Assembly: GCA_007132225.1 (NCBI GenBank) | Contig: SLPB01000082.1 | Location: 1 to 38,506, forward strand | Source: Bacteroidales bacterium | Lineage (GTDB): Bacteria > Bacteroidota > Bacteroidia > Bacteroidales > PUMT01 | Length of the DNA stretch: 38,506 bases | Direction of reading: 5' to 3' | Part shown: piece by piece, positions 1 through 10,107 of the stretch | How positions within the stretch are numbered: the stretch's first letter is position 1 | How the letters are laid out: each line of letters starts with the position of its first letter | Translations under genes and position numbers: made by a program | The notes under the pieces: generated by a model | Seen by the model: the letters and a program-made list of their open reading frames with translations, nothing else | Told to the model about the DNA's origin: nothing | Databases searched by the model: none

Positions 1-3
1 AAG

Positions 4-76
4 AGCGGGAGACGGGACTCGGACCCGCGACCCTCAGCGTGGAAGGCTGATGCTCTACCAACTGAGCTACTCCCGC
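4..76 (-). tRNA. tRNA-Gly (anticodon TCC)
   Basis: Minus strand GCGGGAGTAGCTCAGTTGGTAGAGC...TCAGC-CTTCCAC-GCTGA...GGTCCGAGTCC...CTCCCGC: 7-bp acceptor stem, D and T arms, anticodon TCC. CCA not encoded. Confidence 0.95.
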
Positions 77-85
77 TTGTGCAAT

Positions 86-171
86 TGGTGGGGAGAGAAG
101 GATTCGAACCTCCGAAGTCGTGCGACAGCAGATTTACAGTCTGCCCCAGTTGGCCACTTTGGTATCTCCCC
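86..171 (-). tRNA. tRNA-Tyr (anticodon GTA)
   Basis: Minus strand GGGGAGATACCAAAGTGGCCAACTGGGGCAGACTGTAAATCTGC...long variable arm...GGTTCGAATCC...TCTCCCCACCA; class II tRNA with encoded CCA. Confidence 0.95.
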
Positions 172-190
172 GGTAATTTCCAGTAATTTG

Positions 191-264
191 AGCCGATGGA
201 CGGATTCGAACCCCCGACCTGCTGATTACAAATCAGCTGCTCTGACCAGCTGAGCTACATCGGC
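191..264 (-). tRNA. tRNA-Thr (anticodon TGT)
   Basis: Minus strand GCCGATGTAGCTCAGCTGGTCAGAGCAGCTGATTTGTAATCAGCAGGTCGGGGGTTCGAATCCGTCCATCGGCT. Confidence 0.95.
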
Positions 265-421
265 ACTAAAAGAACGTACGATCATGAGGTTACCCTCCAA
301 AATCGGTTTGCAAATGTATTAATATTTTACTAATAACCCAAAAATAATAACTTATTTTTCCCGATTATATCAAGATGAAATAAAACAATGGCTTTAAAGG
401 GTTTTGTGAGGGGGAAAAACA

Positions 422-721
422 TCAATTATTTCTAAGCTTATCCTTTTTCCTTTTAACCTGCTTGCGGAGTGCATCAACTGCAAGGTCGGTTGCTTCTTCA
501 AATGATTTACCCTGCTTTTTAGCAAAAAGATTATTGCCGGGAATGTCCAATTTGATTTCACTGACCTTGTTTTCCATGTCCTGTGAATTTTCAAGTCTAA
601 GAAATACTTCGGCAGCAATTATATCATCATTGAACTGGCCAAGTTTACTAACCTTGGATTTTATGAAATCTATCAGCTTAATATCTGCATCAAATCTTAC
701 CGAATGAATCTTAATATCCAT
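422..721 (-). CDS. hpf: Ribosome hibernation-promoting factor / RaiA family
   Basis: 99 aa; MDIKIHSVRFDADIKLIDFIKSKVSKL... and C-terminal Lys/Arg-rich tail typical of short HPF; next to xerC/rpsU. Confidence 0.9.
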   Translation of the reverse strand: MDIKIHSVRFDADIKLIDFIKSKVSKLGQFNDDIIAAEVFLRLENSQDMENKVSEIKLDIPGNNLFAKKQGKSFEEATDLAVDALRKQVKRKKDKLRNN

Positions 722-741
722 ATTTCTTCCCTCCTGTATTT

Positions 742-1629
742 TTATGCTCGCGGATGAGCTTGTTTATAAACTTTTTTTAACTTTTCGAACGAATTATGAG
801 TATATACCTGTGTGGCTGAAAGACTTGCATGCCCGAGCAGATCTTTTATAGCATTCAGATCCGCACCATGATTTAGCATATGAGTGGCAAAACTGTGCCT
901 AAGTGTATGCGGACTTCTTTTTCCGCCGGAAAAAACAAGGCGTAGATTTTTATTAACGATACGGTAAATTAATTCGGGGTATAGTTTTTTGTATCCCCTG
1001 GTTACAAAAAAAGGGTCTGATGGCAGAATGGTGCCGAACTCTGATTTTTTTTTTTCAGTAAATCCTCGCAAAGTTTGCGAAAAAGCCTGCCCGACAGGAA
1101 TAATCCTCTCTTTTCCCCCTTTACCGTGAACCTTTATTATCATCCCGGAACTATCCACATCAGAATTGCAAAGCGTTATAAGTTCTGACCTCCTCATTCC
1201 TGTAAAATATAAAATTTCAATTATTAACCGGTCACGCACACCGGTAAAGTCATCCGAAAAGGTCACCTTATCCAGCAAATGGTCAAGCTTTTCTTCAGGA
1301 ATAAATGAGGGCAGGCGTTTTCCTGATTTTGGCAGGCTAATTCTTGAGAGTGGACTGGCGGACAGAATTCCCTTCCTGATAAGAAACCCATAATATGATC
1401 CCAGGGCAGAAACCTTTCTTTTTACCGAGCGGGCTGATATCCCCTGCTCAATCATCTGTACTATCCATTCCCTAAGAAGCCGGTGTTCGTCATTAAATTC
1501 TTCTTTTCCATCATCAATCCTTTCCAGAAACTTATAATACTGACGTATATCAGTCTCATAAGCCTTAAGCGTATATGGGGAATAGCGTTTTTCCGTCTTG
1601 AGATAAATGATGAATGAATCAATGTGCAT
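742..1629 (-). CDS. xerC: Tyrosine recombinase XerC/XerD
   Basis: 295 aa; catalytic motifs TGMRRSEL, HTLRHSFATHML, LLGHASLSATQVYTH. Confidence 0.92.
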   Translation of the reverse strand: MHIDSFIIYLKTEKRYSPYTLKAYETDIRQYYKFLERIDDGKEEFNDEHRLLREWIVQMIEQGISARSVKRKVSALGSYYGFLIRKGILSASPLSRISLPKSGKRLPSFIPEEKLDHLLDKVTFSDDFTGVRDRLIIEILYFTGMRRSELITLCNSDVDSSGMIIKVHGKGGKERIIPVGQAFSQTLRGFTEKKKSEFGTILPSDPFFVTRGYKKLYPELIYRIVNKNLRLVFSGGKRSPHTLRHSFATHMLNHGADLNAIKDLLGHASLSATQVYTHNSFEKLKKVYKQAHPRA

Positions 1630-1707
1630 GATGCATAGGAAAAAATGTTCAGGTCGCCTTCAGACAGTTTGTTCTTCGGGATTGCAAACAAACAATTGCA
1701 GAATGAA

Positions 1708-1899
1708 CTACTCCTCTTCCCGCTGCAATTTCTGGATATAAATAGCTTTCTTAACCTGTTCCCGGCGGTTTACAGATGGTTTGGTAAATGCCTGACGACT
1801 CCTCAACTCCTTGATAACGCCGGTTTTTTCATATTTTCTCTTGAATTTCTTTAAAGCTCTTTCAATGTTTTCGCCTTCTTTCAATGGTACAACGATCAT
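1708..1899 (-). CDS. rpsU: 30S ribosomal protein S21
   Basis: 63 aa; MIVVPLKEGENIERALKKFKRKYEKTGVIKELRSRQAFTKPSVNRREQVKKA. Confidence 0.95.
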   Translation of the reverse strand: MIVVPLKEGENIERALKKFKRKYEKTGVIKELRSRQAFTKPSVNRREQVKKAIYIQKLQREEE

Positions 1900-2127
1900 A
1901 TAATAGTTTTTTATAAGTGAGCCGCAAAATTATTATTAATTATTAATAATTCAAATTTTTAACTTAAAATTTACCAGTGTAATTTACTGAAAAAATAAAT
2001 GAAATAAAAAGAAAAGCGGAAAATGTTTTTAACATTAGCAGTCATTTTCCTGCAAAACAAATAAACCATTAAGAATGTGGTTATCGTTAAAAATCATTAA
2101 AAAATAAACGATGTCAAACGCAGGACA

Positions 2128-2910
2128 TTAGTCAAAACTAAAATAAGGGTAAAGCCTCGTCAGATCAGCTTCATTAAAAACAGCTGAGAGAAGGAGATCC
2201 TCAGGTGAATTTAATTTGTTCCCGGAGCGGAGGCGGAAGATTTCAGAAACCTGCTCGTACTTTAGGTAAGGATGTCTGAGCAAGACTCCAAATTCATCAG
2301 AAACAGGGCTCAGTTTAACAATAGTGCTGGTATCGGCAAAAACAAAAGGTTCAGTTTCAAGATATCTGTCTTTATCTATACCATATACTTCAAGTAACTG
2401 TGAAACTGTATAATACCCACCCAGTATATCCCTGTATTTTAAAATCCTGCGGGAAAGTACAGGTCCTATCCCCCTTATCATCATAAGTTCGGTAGTATCG
2501 GCACTATTAATATCTATTTTCATTCTTGCCGGCAGGGCGGTTTTATCAGGCAACTGTGGCTGCGGCAGCAATGCTTTATCCTGATGCTGTGAAGCCTGCC
2601 TAACAGGTTCCCCGGTTAAACTCTCTTCTGTTTGCCGTGGCCCGGATTCATTCGGCACCCGGTCCGGACAAGGAGATAATAATTCCGGTTCCCCCTGGAT
2701 TTCAGCAGTTTGACCTTCATGCCCGGAAAGCAGGTAAAAAGCATTTACCTGCTTTATAAACCCTGGATCAGGATAATACCTGGAACTCTTGTTAAATAAA
2801 TTACATATATATGGAAATACAAAAATTAAAAACATAATTAAGACCAGTATGAGGGTCCCGTTTCTCTGCCCCCTGGTAAAGTAAAAATATCCATTCATGA
2901 ACTTTCTCAT
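2128..2910 (-). CDS. Helix-hairpin-helix (ComEA-like) membrane-anchored protein
   Basis: 260 aa; N-terminal TM, low-complexity linker, then HhH INSADTTELMMIRGIGPVLSRRILKYRDILGGYYTVSQLLEVYGI. Confidence 0.85.
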   Translation of the reverse strand: MRKFMNGYFYFTRGQRNGTLILVLIMFLIFVFPYICNLFNKSSRYYPDPGFIKQVNAFYLLSGHEGQTAEIQGEPELLSPCPDRVPNESGPRQTEESLTGEPVRQASQHQDKALLPQPQLPDKTALPARMKIDINSADTTELMMIRGIGPVLSRRILKYRDILGGYYTVSQLLEVYGIDKDRYLETEPFVFADTSTIVKLSPVSDEFGVLLRHPYLKYEQVSEIFRLRSGNKLNSPEDLLLSAVFNEADLTRLYPYFSFD

Positions 2911-2940
2911 AAGTAAATATTTAGATTAATTCTTTGGTCT

Positions 2941-2980
2941 TATGGATCTTACCATAAAAAAATTTATGGTAAGATCCATA
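2941..2980. repeat. Perfect 18-bp inverted repeat with AAAA loop
   Basis: TATGGATCTTACCATAAA-AAAA-TTTATGGTAAGATCCATA in the intergenic region between the SNF symporter and HhH genes. Confidence 0.9.
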
Positions 2981-3160
2981 GCATACAATTAACTAATTAT
3001 TATTCCTTATATAAGTTAATGAATAACCGGGTAAAATGCGCAAAAAAATTGCACATTTTATCAACAAAGAATCATTTAGTCATTCAAATTACAGGGGGTT
3101 ATGGATACTAACGGCAGTAAAATTTGTTAACAGCCAGGATAATTATAATTCAGGTAAGTG

Positions 3161-4525
3161 TCAGATTCTCAATAGACCCAGGCCATAAATAAAGACAAGG
3201 GTAATGGCAAAGGGTGCTACAAATTTTACCAGGAACATAAAAACCGGAAAATACCTTACCTTCAGCTGCCCTTCATTTGATATCTCCCTGCGGGAAAGCT
3301 CAGAGCCAAGATACCATCCAACAAACGCAACTATAAAAAAACCGCCAAGGGGTAAAAGCAGGTTGGATGCGGTAAAGTCCATCAAATCAAAAATTATCAT
3401 GCCGAATATTTCAACTCCCGACATCACTCCGAATGAAAGTGTGCAGAAAACCCCGAGTATTGTTATCATCACTGCGGCAAATATGGTGGCTGTAATCCTT
3501 TTCATATGCAACTCTTCTATGAAATAAGCCACAACCACCTCGAGTAATGAAATTGATGATGTAAGTGCTGCAACGGCCAGAAGCACAAAAAACAACAATT
3601 CAAAGAAGCCTCCGAAAGCCATCTGCTGAAAGATATTGGGAAGTGTTATAAAAACCAGTCCGGGTCCTTCCGCCGGATCAATACCAAAGGCAAATACGGC
3701 CGGAAATATTGCCACGCCGGCCATAATGGCAATAATGGTGTCTGCGGCTGAAACCTGCACAACGGTTGTGGAAAGGTTATTGTTTTTCCCGATATAAGAG
3801 CCATAGGTTATAAGAGTTCCCATGCCCAGGCTGAGAGAGAAAAAAGCCTGCCCCAGTGCACCTAAAACAGCATCGGTAGAAAGTGCTGAAAAATCGGGCT
3901 GAAAAAGAAAAGCAAGGCCTTCAGCGGCACCGGGCAAAGTGGTGGAGCGTATGCACAGAATAATTATCATTATTACAAGTAACGGCATAAGCACCTTGGT
4001 ATATTTCTCTATACCTTTTTTAATTCCGGCCATAACAATCCATGCAGTCAAAGCCATAAACAGAAGCTGCCAGAATAGTGGCCGCCATGTGCCGGATATA
4101 AAGCTCACAAAAATATACTCAAAGTCCTGTTCTTTAGTTCCGGAAAAAACACCGGTGACTGACCGAAAAACATACTCCAGTGTCCACCCTGCAACTGCAC
4201 TGTAAAATGATAATATAAGAAAAGATGCTGCCAAACCCATTACACCCACCAGGTACCAGGGTTTACCGGGAGCAAGTTTTTTGAAAGATCCAAGGGCATT
4301 GCGCTGGGCTCTGCGACCTATTGAGAATTCAGAGAGCATCACCGGCAGTCCGATTGCAACAACAAAAAGAAGGTATACAACAAGAAATGCCCCTCCTCCG
4401 TTCTGGCCGGCTACATAAGGAAACTTCCATATATTGCCAAGCCCAACAGCAGAACCTGCTGCAGCTGCAATTATTCCGAACTTACTGCTGAAATTGTCAC
4501 GGGGGGTAAAATCTGAATTGTTCAT
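3161..4525 (-). CDS. Sodium-dependent neurotransmitter symporter (SNF/NSS) family transporter
   Basis: 454 aa polytopic protein; N-terminal FGIIAAAAGSAVGLGNIWKFPYVAGQNGGGAFLVVYL signature. Confidence 0.93.
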   Translation of the reverse strand: MNNSDFTPRDNFSSKFGIIAAAAGSAVGLGNIWKFPYVAGQNGGGAFLVVYLLFVVAIGLPVMLSEFSIGRRAQRNALGSFKKLAPGKPWYLVGVMGLAASFLILSFYSAVAGWTLEYVFRSVTGVFSGTKEQDFEYIFVSFISGTWRPLFWQLLFMALTAWIVMAGIKKGIEKYTKVLMPLLVIMIIILCIRSTTLPGAAEGLAFLFQPDFSALSTDAVLGALGQAFFSLSLGMGTLITYGSYIGKNNNLSTTVVQVSAADTIIAIMAGVAIFPAVFAFGIDPAEGPGLVFITLPNIFQQMAFGGFFELLFFVLLAVAALTSSISLLEVVVAYFIEELHMKRITATIFAAVMITILGVFCTLSFGVMSGVEIFGMIIFDLMDFTASNLLLPLGGFFIVAFVGWYLGSELSRREISNEGQLKVRYFPVFMFLVKFVAPFAITLVFIYGLGLLRI

Positions 4526-4633
4526 TATGATGATGAAGATTAAGGCCTGCCGGTAATTTACGCGTTTAAATCATAGTCTGCTAAAAAAGTCCGCAAGATC
4601 GAAATTTTAGTGAATTATGCAAAATTTTAACTT

Positions 4634-6982
4634 CTAAAAAGGATAACCTATGCCTATATTAAAGGCTAAATCATTATTGAAATTGAACCCGCGATTGAGT
4701 GGTATCCATCTTCTGTCGATTGGTTCAGCAGGATCACGGATTTTCAGGCCCATATCTACCCGGAAAATAAAAAATGAAAAATCAAACCTCAGACCCAGTC
4801 CGGTACCAACAGCAATATCATTATAAAACCTGCTAAACCGGAATAATGCCCCCTCTCTTTTATCATTATGGTTTATTGCCCAGATATTACCGGCATCAAG
4901 AAACATCGCCCCCTCCATCAGCCAGAAAAGCTTAAACCGGTATTCCAGGTTGGCCTCCAGCTTAATATCTGCAGTCCTGTTTGGAAAAGATCTGTTGGCA
5001 GGCTCATTAAAAGAACCCGGACCAAGTGATCGCACCTGCCAGGCACGGATACTGTTGGCACCACCGGAAAAATATTTCTTTATGAACGGAAGTGCACTGG
5101 AATTGCCGTAGGGCAGCCCAGCACCGGCAAAAAATCTGTAAACTAAGGAATTGTCACCATAAAGCATCTTATAATACCGGAGGTCTATATCTGTCTTGAA
5201 ATACTGGGCAAACTCAGTTCCACCAACCTGATAAAACCCGTTTTTTTTAGGTCTTTGGGCAAGGTTGCTTATTGCAGCAAGAGTATTTCCGGCAATTTCG
5301 GCATTAACCCGAAAATAGACGAAGTCCCTTGTAAGCCTTAAATCCTGATTATTATAAACAAAACTGTAATTGGTCTCTGAAACCAAATGATCCTTAAAGC
5401 TTGCTTCAAGGTTATAGAAGTGTATGGTAGAATCAAAAAGAGGTGTAGAAAAGGGTAATCTGACAAGATTAAGCTCAACAGGATTTATAATATGTGTTGT
5501 GTGCCCGGATCCACGCCAGTTATATCCAAACCCGGCATTTGCAATGGTGCGGGTATAATCAGGTCTTGTCTGATAATTATATGCAATCGATATGTTGGTC
5601 CGGGGATTATACCTGCGGACAAAGCTAATGGACCGTATGGGAAGCAACAGCCTTGGTATCTGCAGTCCTAATTCTGCTCCGTATTCATAAGTGTTTCTAA
5701 AAGACCTGCTGTAATAATCATTCAGGGTTTCAACAGAACCTTTGATCTTAAAATCCAATATCTCGGCACCTCTGAAAATATTGCGGTTCTGGTACATCAG
5801 GTTTCCGCCAAATCCAAAATCACCGCTGGAATTGGTTCCTTCCAGCTCTACTGTATACGACTGCATATTGAAAGGAGTTAAATGCAATCTGGCATCAAGC
5901 CTCTGCAAACCCAATGAGTCAGGATTGCTTTCAGGGGGACTGGTAAACTGAATATCTACCAAACGGTACTGGCGAAGTGCAAAAAGATGCCTGTATGTTA
6001 GGTCAACATTATCCTGATTGTAAATTTCCCCGGGTAAAATAAAATTTTTTTGCGCAAGAACACGGTACCTTACAGGAACCTCATTCCGGTAAAGGTAGTA
6101 CATACCCCTGAATTCAAGGGTGTCCATATCAGCATAATAATCTTCCTGCAGGTCAATTGATTCACGCAGATCATAGGAAGGCACTATGTACACATTTCCT
6201 ATCATATACCTTTGATGAGGCAAGAGTACAAATTCACCATCTTCACGCCTTTCCCTGTAAAGACTGATTCCAAGTGTCAGGTCCGCAGCCTTGTTGCCCG
6301 AAGTAGTATCGGCATTAAAAAAAACATGCTCTCTTGAGAAGTTATAATAGCCGGCATTCCTGATAAGTGTTTCGAGCCTCCTGCGCTCGTCCTGAAGCAT
6401 ATCTATATCAAATATGTCCCCTGGCTTAATCAACGAATTTACAGTATCTCCGAGAACAATATCTTTTAATCCCGTATCTTCAAAAACATAACCAAGTGAA
6501 GATATATGGTAAGGTTTGCCGGGTTCAATCATGTATTTTACCCTTGCTTTTTTTTTCTTTATATGAACCGTATCCTCTACCTCCGCGTTATAATAACCCA
6601 TATTGCGCAGATGCTGCCTGAGATGGGAAGAAGACATGCTTGTAACCTGAGAATTGTATATGACAGGCTCCTCTCCTATGCGCCGAAGCCAATTGTGCGG
6701 CCAGCCATCTTTTTCGGGATCGGCCATGTTGTAAAGCCACAAATGAAACCTCAGTCCCAGTATCCTTTTATTTTGCTTTTGCCTTACATAATCTCTGAGC
6801 TCATCCTTATCAATGTCTCTGCCGGGAGATTCTATCCTATAGCGGTCCAGAAGGTAGTAGCCATCTTCTATATGCCTTGCCGGCCGGCAGGAGAACATTC
6901 CGGCAGTGAGTAACACAAGTGCATAAATGATAAATTTACACCTTATATTTATTAATTTTAACTGCAATTTCTTGAAAAACAA
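4634..6982 (-). CDS. BamA/TamA (Omp85) family outer-membrane protein, probably a lipoprotein (TamL-like)
   Basis: 782 aa; possible lipobox region (TAGMFSC), POTRA-like repeats, C-terminal barrel with SGGANSIRAWQVRSLGPGSF. Confidence 0.85.
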   Translation of the reverse strand: MFFKKLQLKLINIRCKFIIYALVLLTAGMFSCRPARHIEDGYYLLDRYRIESPGRDIDKDELRDYVRQKQNKRILGLRFHLWLYNMADPEKDGWPHNWLRRIGEEPVIYNSQVTSMSSSHLRQHLRNMGYYNAEVEDTVHIKKKKARVKYMIEPGKPYHISSLGYVFEDTGLKDIVLGDTVNSLIKPGDIFDIDMLQDERRRLETLIRNAGYYNFSREHVFFNADTTSGNKAADLTLGISLYRERREDGEFVLLPHQRYMIGNVYIVPSYDLRESIDLQEDYYADMDTLEFRGMYYLYRNEVPVRYRVLAQKNFILPGEIYNQDNVDLTYRHLFALRQYRLVDIQFTSPPESNPDSLGLQRLDARLHLTPFNMQSYTVELEGTNSSGDFGFGGNLMYQNRNIFRGAEILDFKIKGSVETLNDYYSRSFRNTYEYGAELGLQIPRLLLPIRSISFVRRYNPRTNISIAYNYQTRPDYTRTIANAGFGYNWRGSGHTTHIINPVELNLVRLPFSTPLFDSTIHFYNLEASFKDHLVSETNYSFVYNNQDLRLTRDFVYFRVNAEIAGNTLAAISNLAQRPKKNGFYQVGGTEFAQYFKTDIDLRYYKMLYGDNSLVYRFFAGAGLPYGNSSALPFIKKYFSGGANSIRAWQVRSLGPGSFNEPANRSFPNRTADIKLEANLEYRFKLFWLMEGAMFLDAGNIWAINHNDKREGALFRFSRFYNDIAVGTGLGLRFDFSFFIFRVDMGLKIRDPAEPIDRRWIPLNRGFNFNNDLAFNIGIGYPF

Positions 6983-7087
6983 ATTGGCTTCTTTATATTG
7001 CCGGCAAATATAAGTAATTAATTGCGAATACTGATAAGCCAGGCTGACTCCTATCCGGTTCGCATAATTAAATAACAGACAATTATC

Positions 7088-7867
7088 ATGACCGGAATAA
7101 ACAGATTAAAATTTATTAACTCGCTAAAGCAAAAAAAGTATCGCAAGCAGCACCAACTCTTTATTCTCGAAGGAGAAAAGCTGGTTGATGAACTCCTGGA
7201 AAGCAGGTTTGAAATTCACTCTGTTTACGCCTCCGGTGAGTGGATAAGCAACCATAACAGTCAGCATAAGCCCGGCTATTTCCCGGTATATGAAATAAAA
7301 GAGTCTGATCTTGCCCGTGTCAGCAGTTTCAAAACACCTAACAAGGTGCTTGCCCTTGCCCGTATTCCCTTGTTCAAACTTGATTATTGCAACCTGAAAA
7401 ACAAACTTACCCTGGTACTGGACAAGGTGCAGGATCCAGGTAACCTGGGAACACTTATCAGGTCGGCCGACTGGTTTGGAGTGGATACCGTGATCCTCTC
7501 AAAAGATTCGGCCGAAATCACCAGCCCGAAAGTAGTGCAATCCACCATGGGATCGATATTCCGTATAAGCTTCCATTATCTTGACCTGCCCGGCTTATTA
7601 AAATCTCCTGAAATTAAAGACCTGCCTGTTTTCGGAGCCTTCATCAACGGAAGCAATATATATTCGGCTGTTCTGCAGGAGCGGGGCCTGGTTGTCCTGG
7701 GAAATGAATCGAGGGGGATATCTCCCGGATTGGAAAAACTCATCACTAAAAAGATCAGTGTTCCCTCCTTCGGTCATGATGCCGGATCAGCAGAATCGCT
7801 TAACATAGCAGTGGCGGGCAGCATTATTCTATCGGAATTCCGTAGAAGAAACAATCAGGCCAAATAA
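7088..7867 (+). CDS. TrmH/SpoU-family RNA 2'-O-methyltransferase
   Basis: 259 aa; VLDKVQDPGNLGTLIRSADWFG, VLGNESRGISP, SVPSFGHDAGSAESLNIAVAGSIILSE. Confidence 0.93.
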   Translation: MTGINRLKFINSLKQKKYRKQHQLFILEGEKLVDELLESRFEIHSVYASGEWISNHNSQHKPGYFPVYEIKESDLARVSSFKTPNKVLALARIPLFKLDYCNLKNKLTLVLDKVQDPGNLGTLIRSADWFGVDTVILSKDSAEITSPKVVQSTMGSIFRISFHYLDLPGLLKSPEIKDLPVFGAFINGSNIYSAVLQERGLVVLGNESRGISPGLEKLITKKISVPSFGHDAGSAESLNIAVAGSIILSEFRRRNNQAK

Positions 7868-7971
7868 TAAGCAGCCCCTTTTACCTGGGTTCCTTCATTA
7901 TTTTACCATCTGAAAATAACGGAAACTGTTCAGCGGGACATATACAAGGCTGGCTTCCTGTAAATCAATTA

Positions 7972-8706
7972 TCACTCAAAATGGAAAGAGAGAATTACCA
8001 GATTGGACCGGAGCTTTTCCAATGAATTCTGATATTGCATATGACTGCTCTGACGGCGATCAAGCGTGTCTATAAACCCCATAGCAAACTTAAGTTCTGT
8101 GGAAAATTTAAAGTAGGGCAGATAAAAATCTATTCCAAAACCAGTTTCAAGAAAAACATCAAAGGGTTTTAAACTGAGAAATATATTATCTTCTTCGTTA
8201 AAGTTCTTTGCCAGGTCATAGCGAAAATTTACTCCCCCTATCAGGTAGGGCCTGTAATTATCAATTCGGACTGATTTGTATTTAATGGCGAAGGGAAATT
8301 CCAGGAAGGATGATTCCAACTCCTGGGAACTTTCTAACCCTGGTTCGTCCTGTTCACTCCATTGTTCACTACCCGGCAAACCCGGGCCTTCAATCCTGTA
8401 GTAATCAATTCGTCGCTGACCAAAAGCAACACCGGGCAGTATTCTGAAATCAAAATGATCGTTAAGACGAAAATTGGATACAATATTTATATTGAATCCA
8501 GGTGTAAGTGTACTTACTTCGCCAAAAAAATTCTCCGCTACGGCATATTCAGAAGATTTAATTTTGAAATCCATAGTGTTTAATCCCAGGGTGAACCCGA
8601 AATGCACCGCTTTATAGTCATGTTCAGGTATATTACGGACCCTGGCACGCTGCGCATTAACAACAAGCGGTATCAATAAAAACAATATCAGAAGTATTCT
8701 CTTCAA
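7972..8706 (-). CDS. porT: PorT-family outer-membrane beta-barrel protein
   Basis: 244 aa with signal peptide; HFGFTLGLNTMDFKIK, LTPGFNINIVSNFRLNDHFDFRILPGVAFGQR resembles the type IX secretion protein PorT. Confidence 0.7.
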   Translation of the reverse strand: MKRILLILFLLIPLVVNAQRARVRNIPEHDYKAVHFGFTLGLNTMDFKIKSSEYAVAENFFGEVSTLTPGFNINIVSNFRLNDHFDFRILPGVAFGQRRIDYYRIEGPGLPGSEQWSEQDEPGLESSQELESSFLEFPFAIKYKSVRIDNYRPYLIGGVNFRYDLAKNFNEEDNIFLSLKPFDVFLETGFGIDFYLPYFKFSTELKFAMGFIDTLDRRQSSHMQYQNSLEKLRSNLVILSFHFE

Positions 8707-8854
8707 TTTTATAAGGTAATATTCTGCAAAGATATTGATATAATTAACTGATAGAGTATCAATATTATTTTGCCAAAATTAATATATTAAAGTTTTTCAA
8801 ACCATTTTTCTTACAGTATATGGTAAAAGTTTATAAATTCGCATTAAAAACCGG

Positions 8855-9931
8855 ATGTATCATTCTTTTAGTAAACTTCACAGTTTTACCAGCACCTTCT
8901 TTGAGAAAACAGGCTGCAGTAAAAAAGATGCTGCCACTATCGCCGATGTGTTTCTTGCAGCCGAACTCAGAGGCATCGGGTCGCACGGATTAATCAGGAT
9001 ACCGGACTATTATCAGCTATGGAAAACCGGGCGCCTCAATACAAAGCCCCGTATGAAAATTACCCATGAAACGATCTCCACGGCTGTGGTAGACGGAGAT
9101 AATGCCCCCGGGATGCTGGCAGGAGTTTTCAGCATGGAAACGGCGATTAAAAAAGCAGAAAATGCCGGGACAGGATGGGTAGCCTGCAGGAATTCAAATC
9201 ACTTCGGCATTGCCGGTTATTACGCCATGATGGCACTTGAGCACGATATGACAGGTATCTGCCTGACCAATGCCAATCCCCTGGTAGCTCCAACCTTTTC
9301 TATTACGCGTCTTTTGGGTACCAATCCAATTGCCATTGCAGTGCCTGCCGGAAAACATCCTCCATTTGTAGCCGATTTTGCAACCACACCCATTGCCAGG
9401 GGAAAGCTGGAGGTAGCTGTAAAAAAGGGAGAAAAAACACTTTACGGATTTGTTCAGGATAAAGACGGCAATCCCACAGATGATCCGGATATCCTTCGTA
9501 AGGGCGGATCTATGCTGCCTCTTGGAGGAGATATTGAGCACGGGAGCCATAAGGGATATTGTCTTGGTGCAGGGGTTGATATTTTCTCATCTCTGCTGTC
9601 CGGAGCAGGTTTCGGCCCTTTTGTTCCGCCTTCAGTTGCCTACCTGCCCCCTCCGGATGGAGATAACGGTAAAGGTACCGGCCATTTTTTCGGGGCAATG
9701 CGTATAGATGCATTCCGTGAAGTTGATGAGTTCAAAACAGCAATGGATAAGTGGATAGACACCTTCAAAGGTGCCGAAAGCGCCCCGGGAAAGCCTGATG
9801 TGCTTATACCGGGGGAAATTGAAAGGGAACAGGAGAAGATAAATAAAAGTCGCGGTATCAGGCTTATACCTGCCGTTATTGATGAGCTTAACCAAATAGC
9901 CGCCGGACTGGGTATGGACACACGCCTGTAG
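8855..9931 (+). CDS. Ldh-family (malate/L-lactate dehydrogenase) oxidoreductase
   Basis: 358 aa; ELRGIGSHGLIRIPDYYQLW, VACRNSNHFGIAGYYAMMAL, HGSHKGYCLG motifs. Confidence 0.92.
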   Translation: MYHSFSKLHSFTSTFFEKTGCSKKDAATIADVFLAAELRGIGSHGLIRIPDYYQLWKTGRLNTKPRMKITHETISTAVVDGDNAPGMLAGVFSMETAIKKAENAGTGWVACRNSNHFGIAGYYAMMALEHDMTGICLTNANPLVAPTFSITRLLGTNPIAIAVPAGKHPPFVADFATTPIARGKLEVAVKKGEKTLYGFVQDKDGNPTDDPDILRKGGSMLPLGGDIEHGSHKGYCLGAGVDIFSSLLSGAGFGPFVPPSVAYLPPPDGDNGKGTGHFFGAMRIDAFREVDEFKTAMDKWIDTFKGAESAPGKPDVLIPGEIEREQEKINKSRGIRLIPAVIDELNQIAAGLGMDTRL

Positions 9932-10107
9932 AAAATTCAGGGGTTAATACGTTATAAATATTACTTAGAATTAATCGTCCATGGTACAGTGCAAGATAAA
10001 TAGAAATGGATGAAGCATGGATGATCCAAAGATTTGAAACACTGAATGCGAATTGCCTGCAAAATATAATTCATTGATTATTTTCGTGATTATCCTGATT
10101 TGTTCCT

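Noticed and set aside
50-253. 67-aa plus-strand ORF
   Set aside because: Lies over the three minus-strand tRNA genes; antisense to RNA genes and not a credible protein.
394-618. 74-aa minus-strand ORF
   Set aside because: Out-of-frame shadow of hpf.
742-1629. Tyrosine recombinase as a mobile-element integrase
   Set aside because: Sits in the hpf-xerC-rpsU-tRNA housekeeping arrangement and looks like XerC; no att repeats or cargo genes seen next to the tRNAs.
9194-9921. Several ORFs antisense to the Ldh-family gene (9194-9550, 9510-9713, 9632-9895, 9640-9921)
   Set aside because: Overlap a strongly supported 358-aa gene; composition-driven shadow ORFs.
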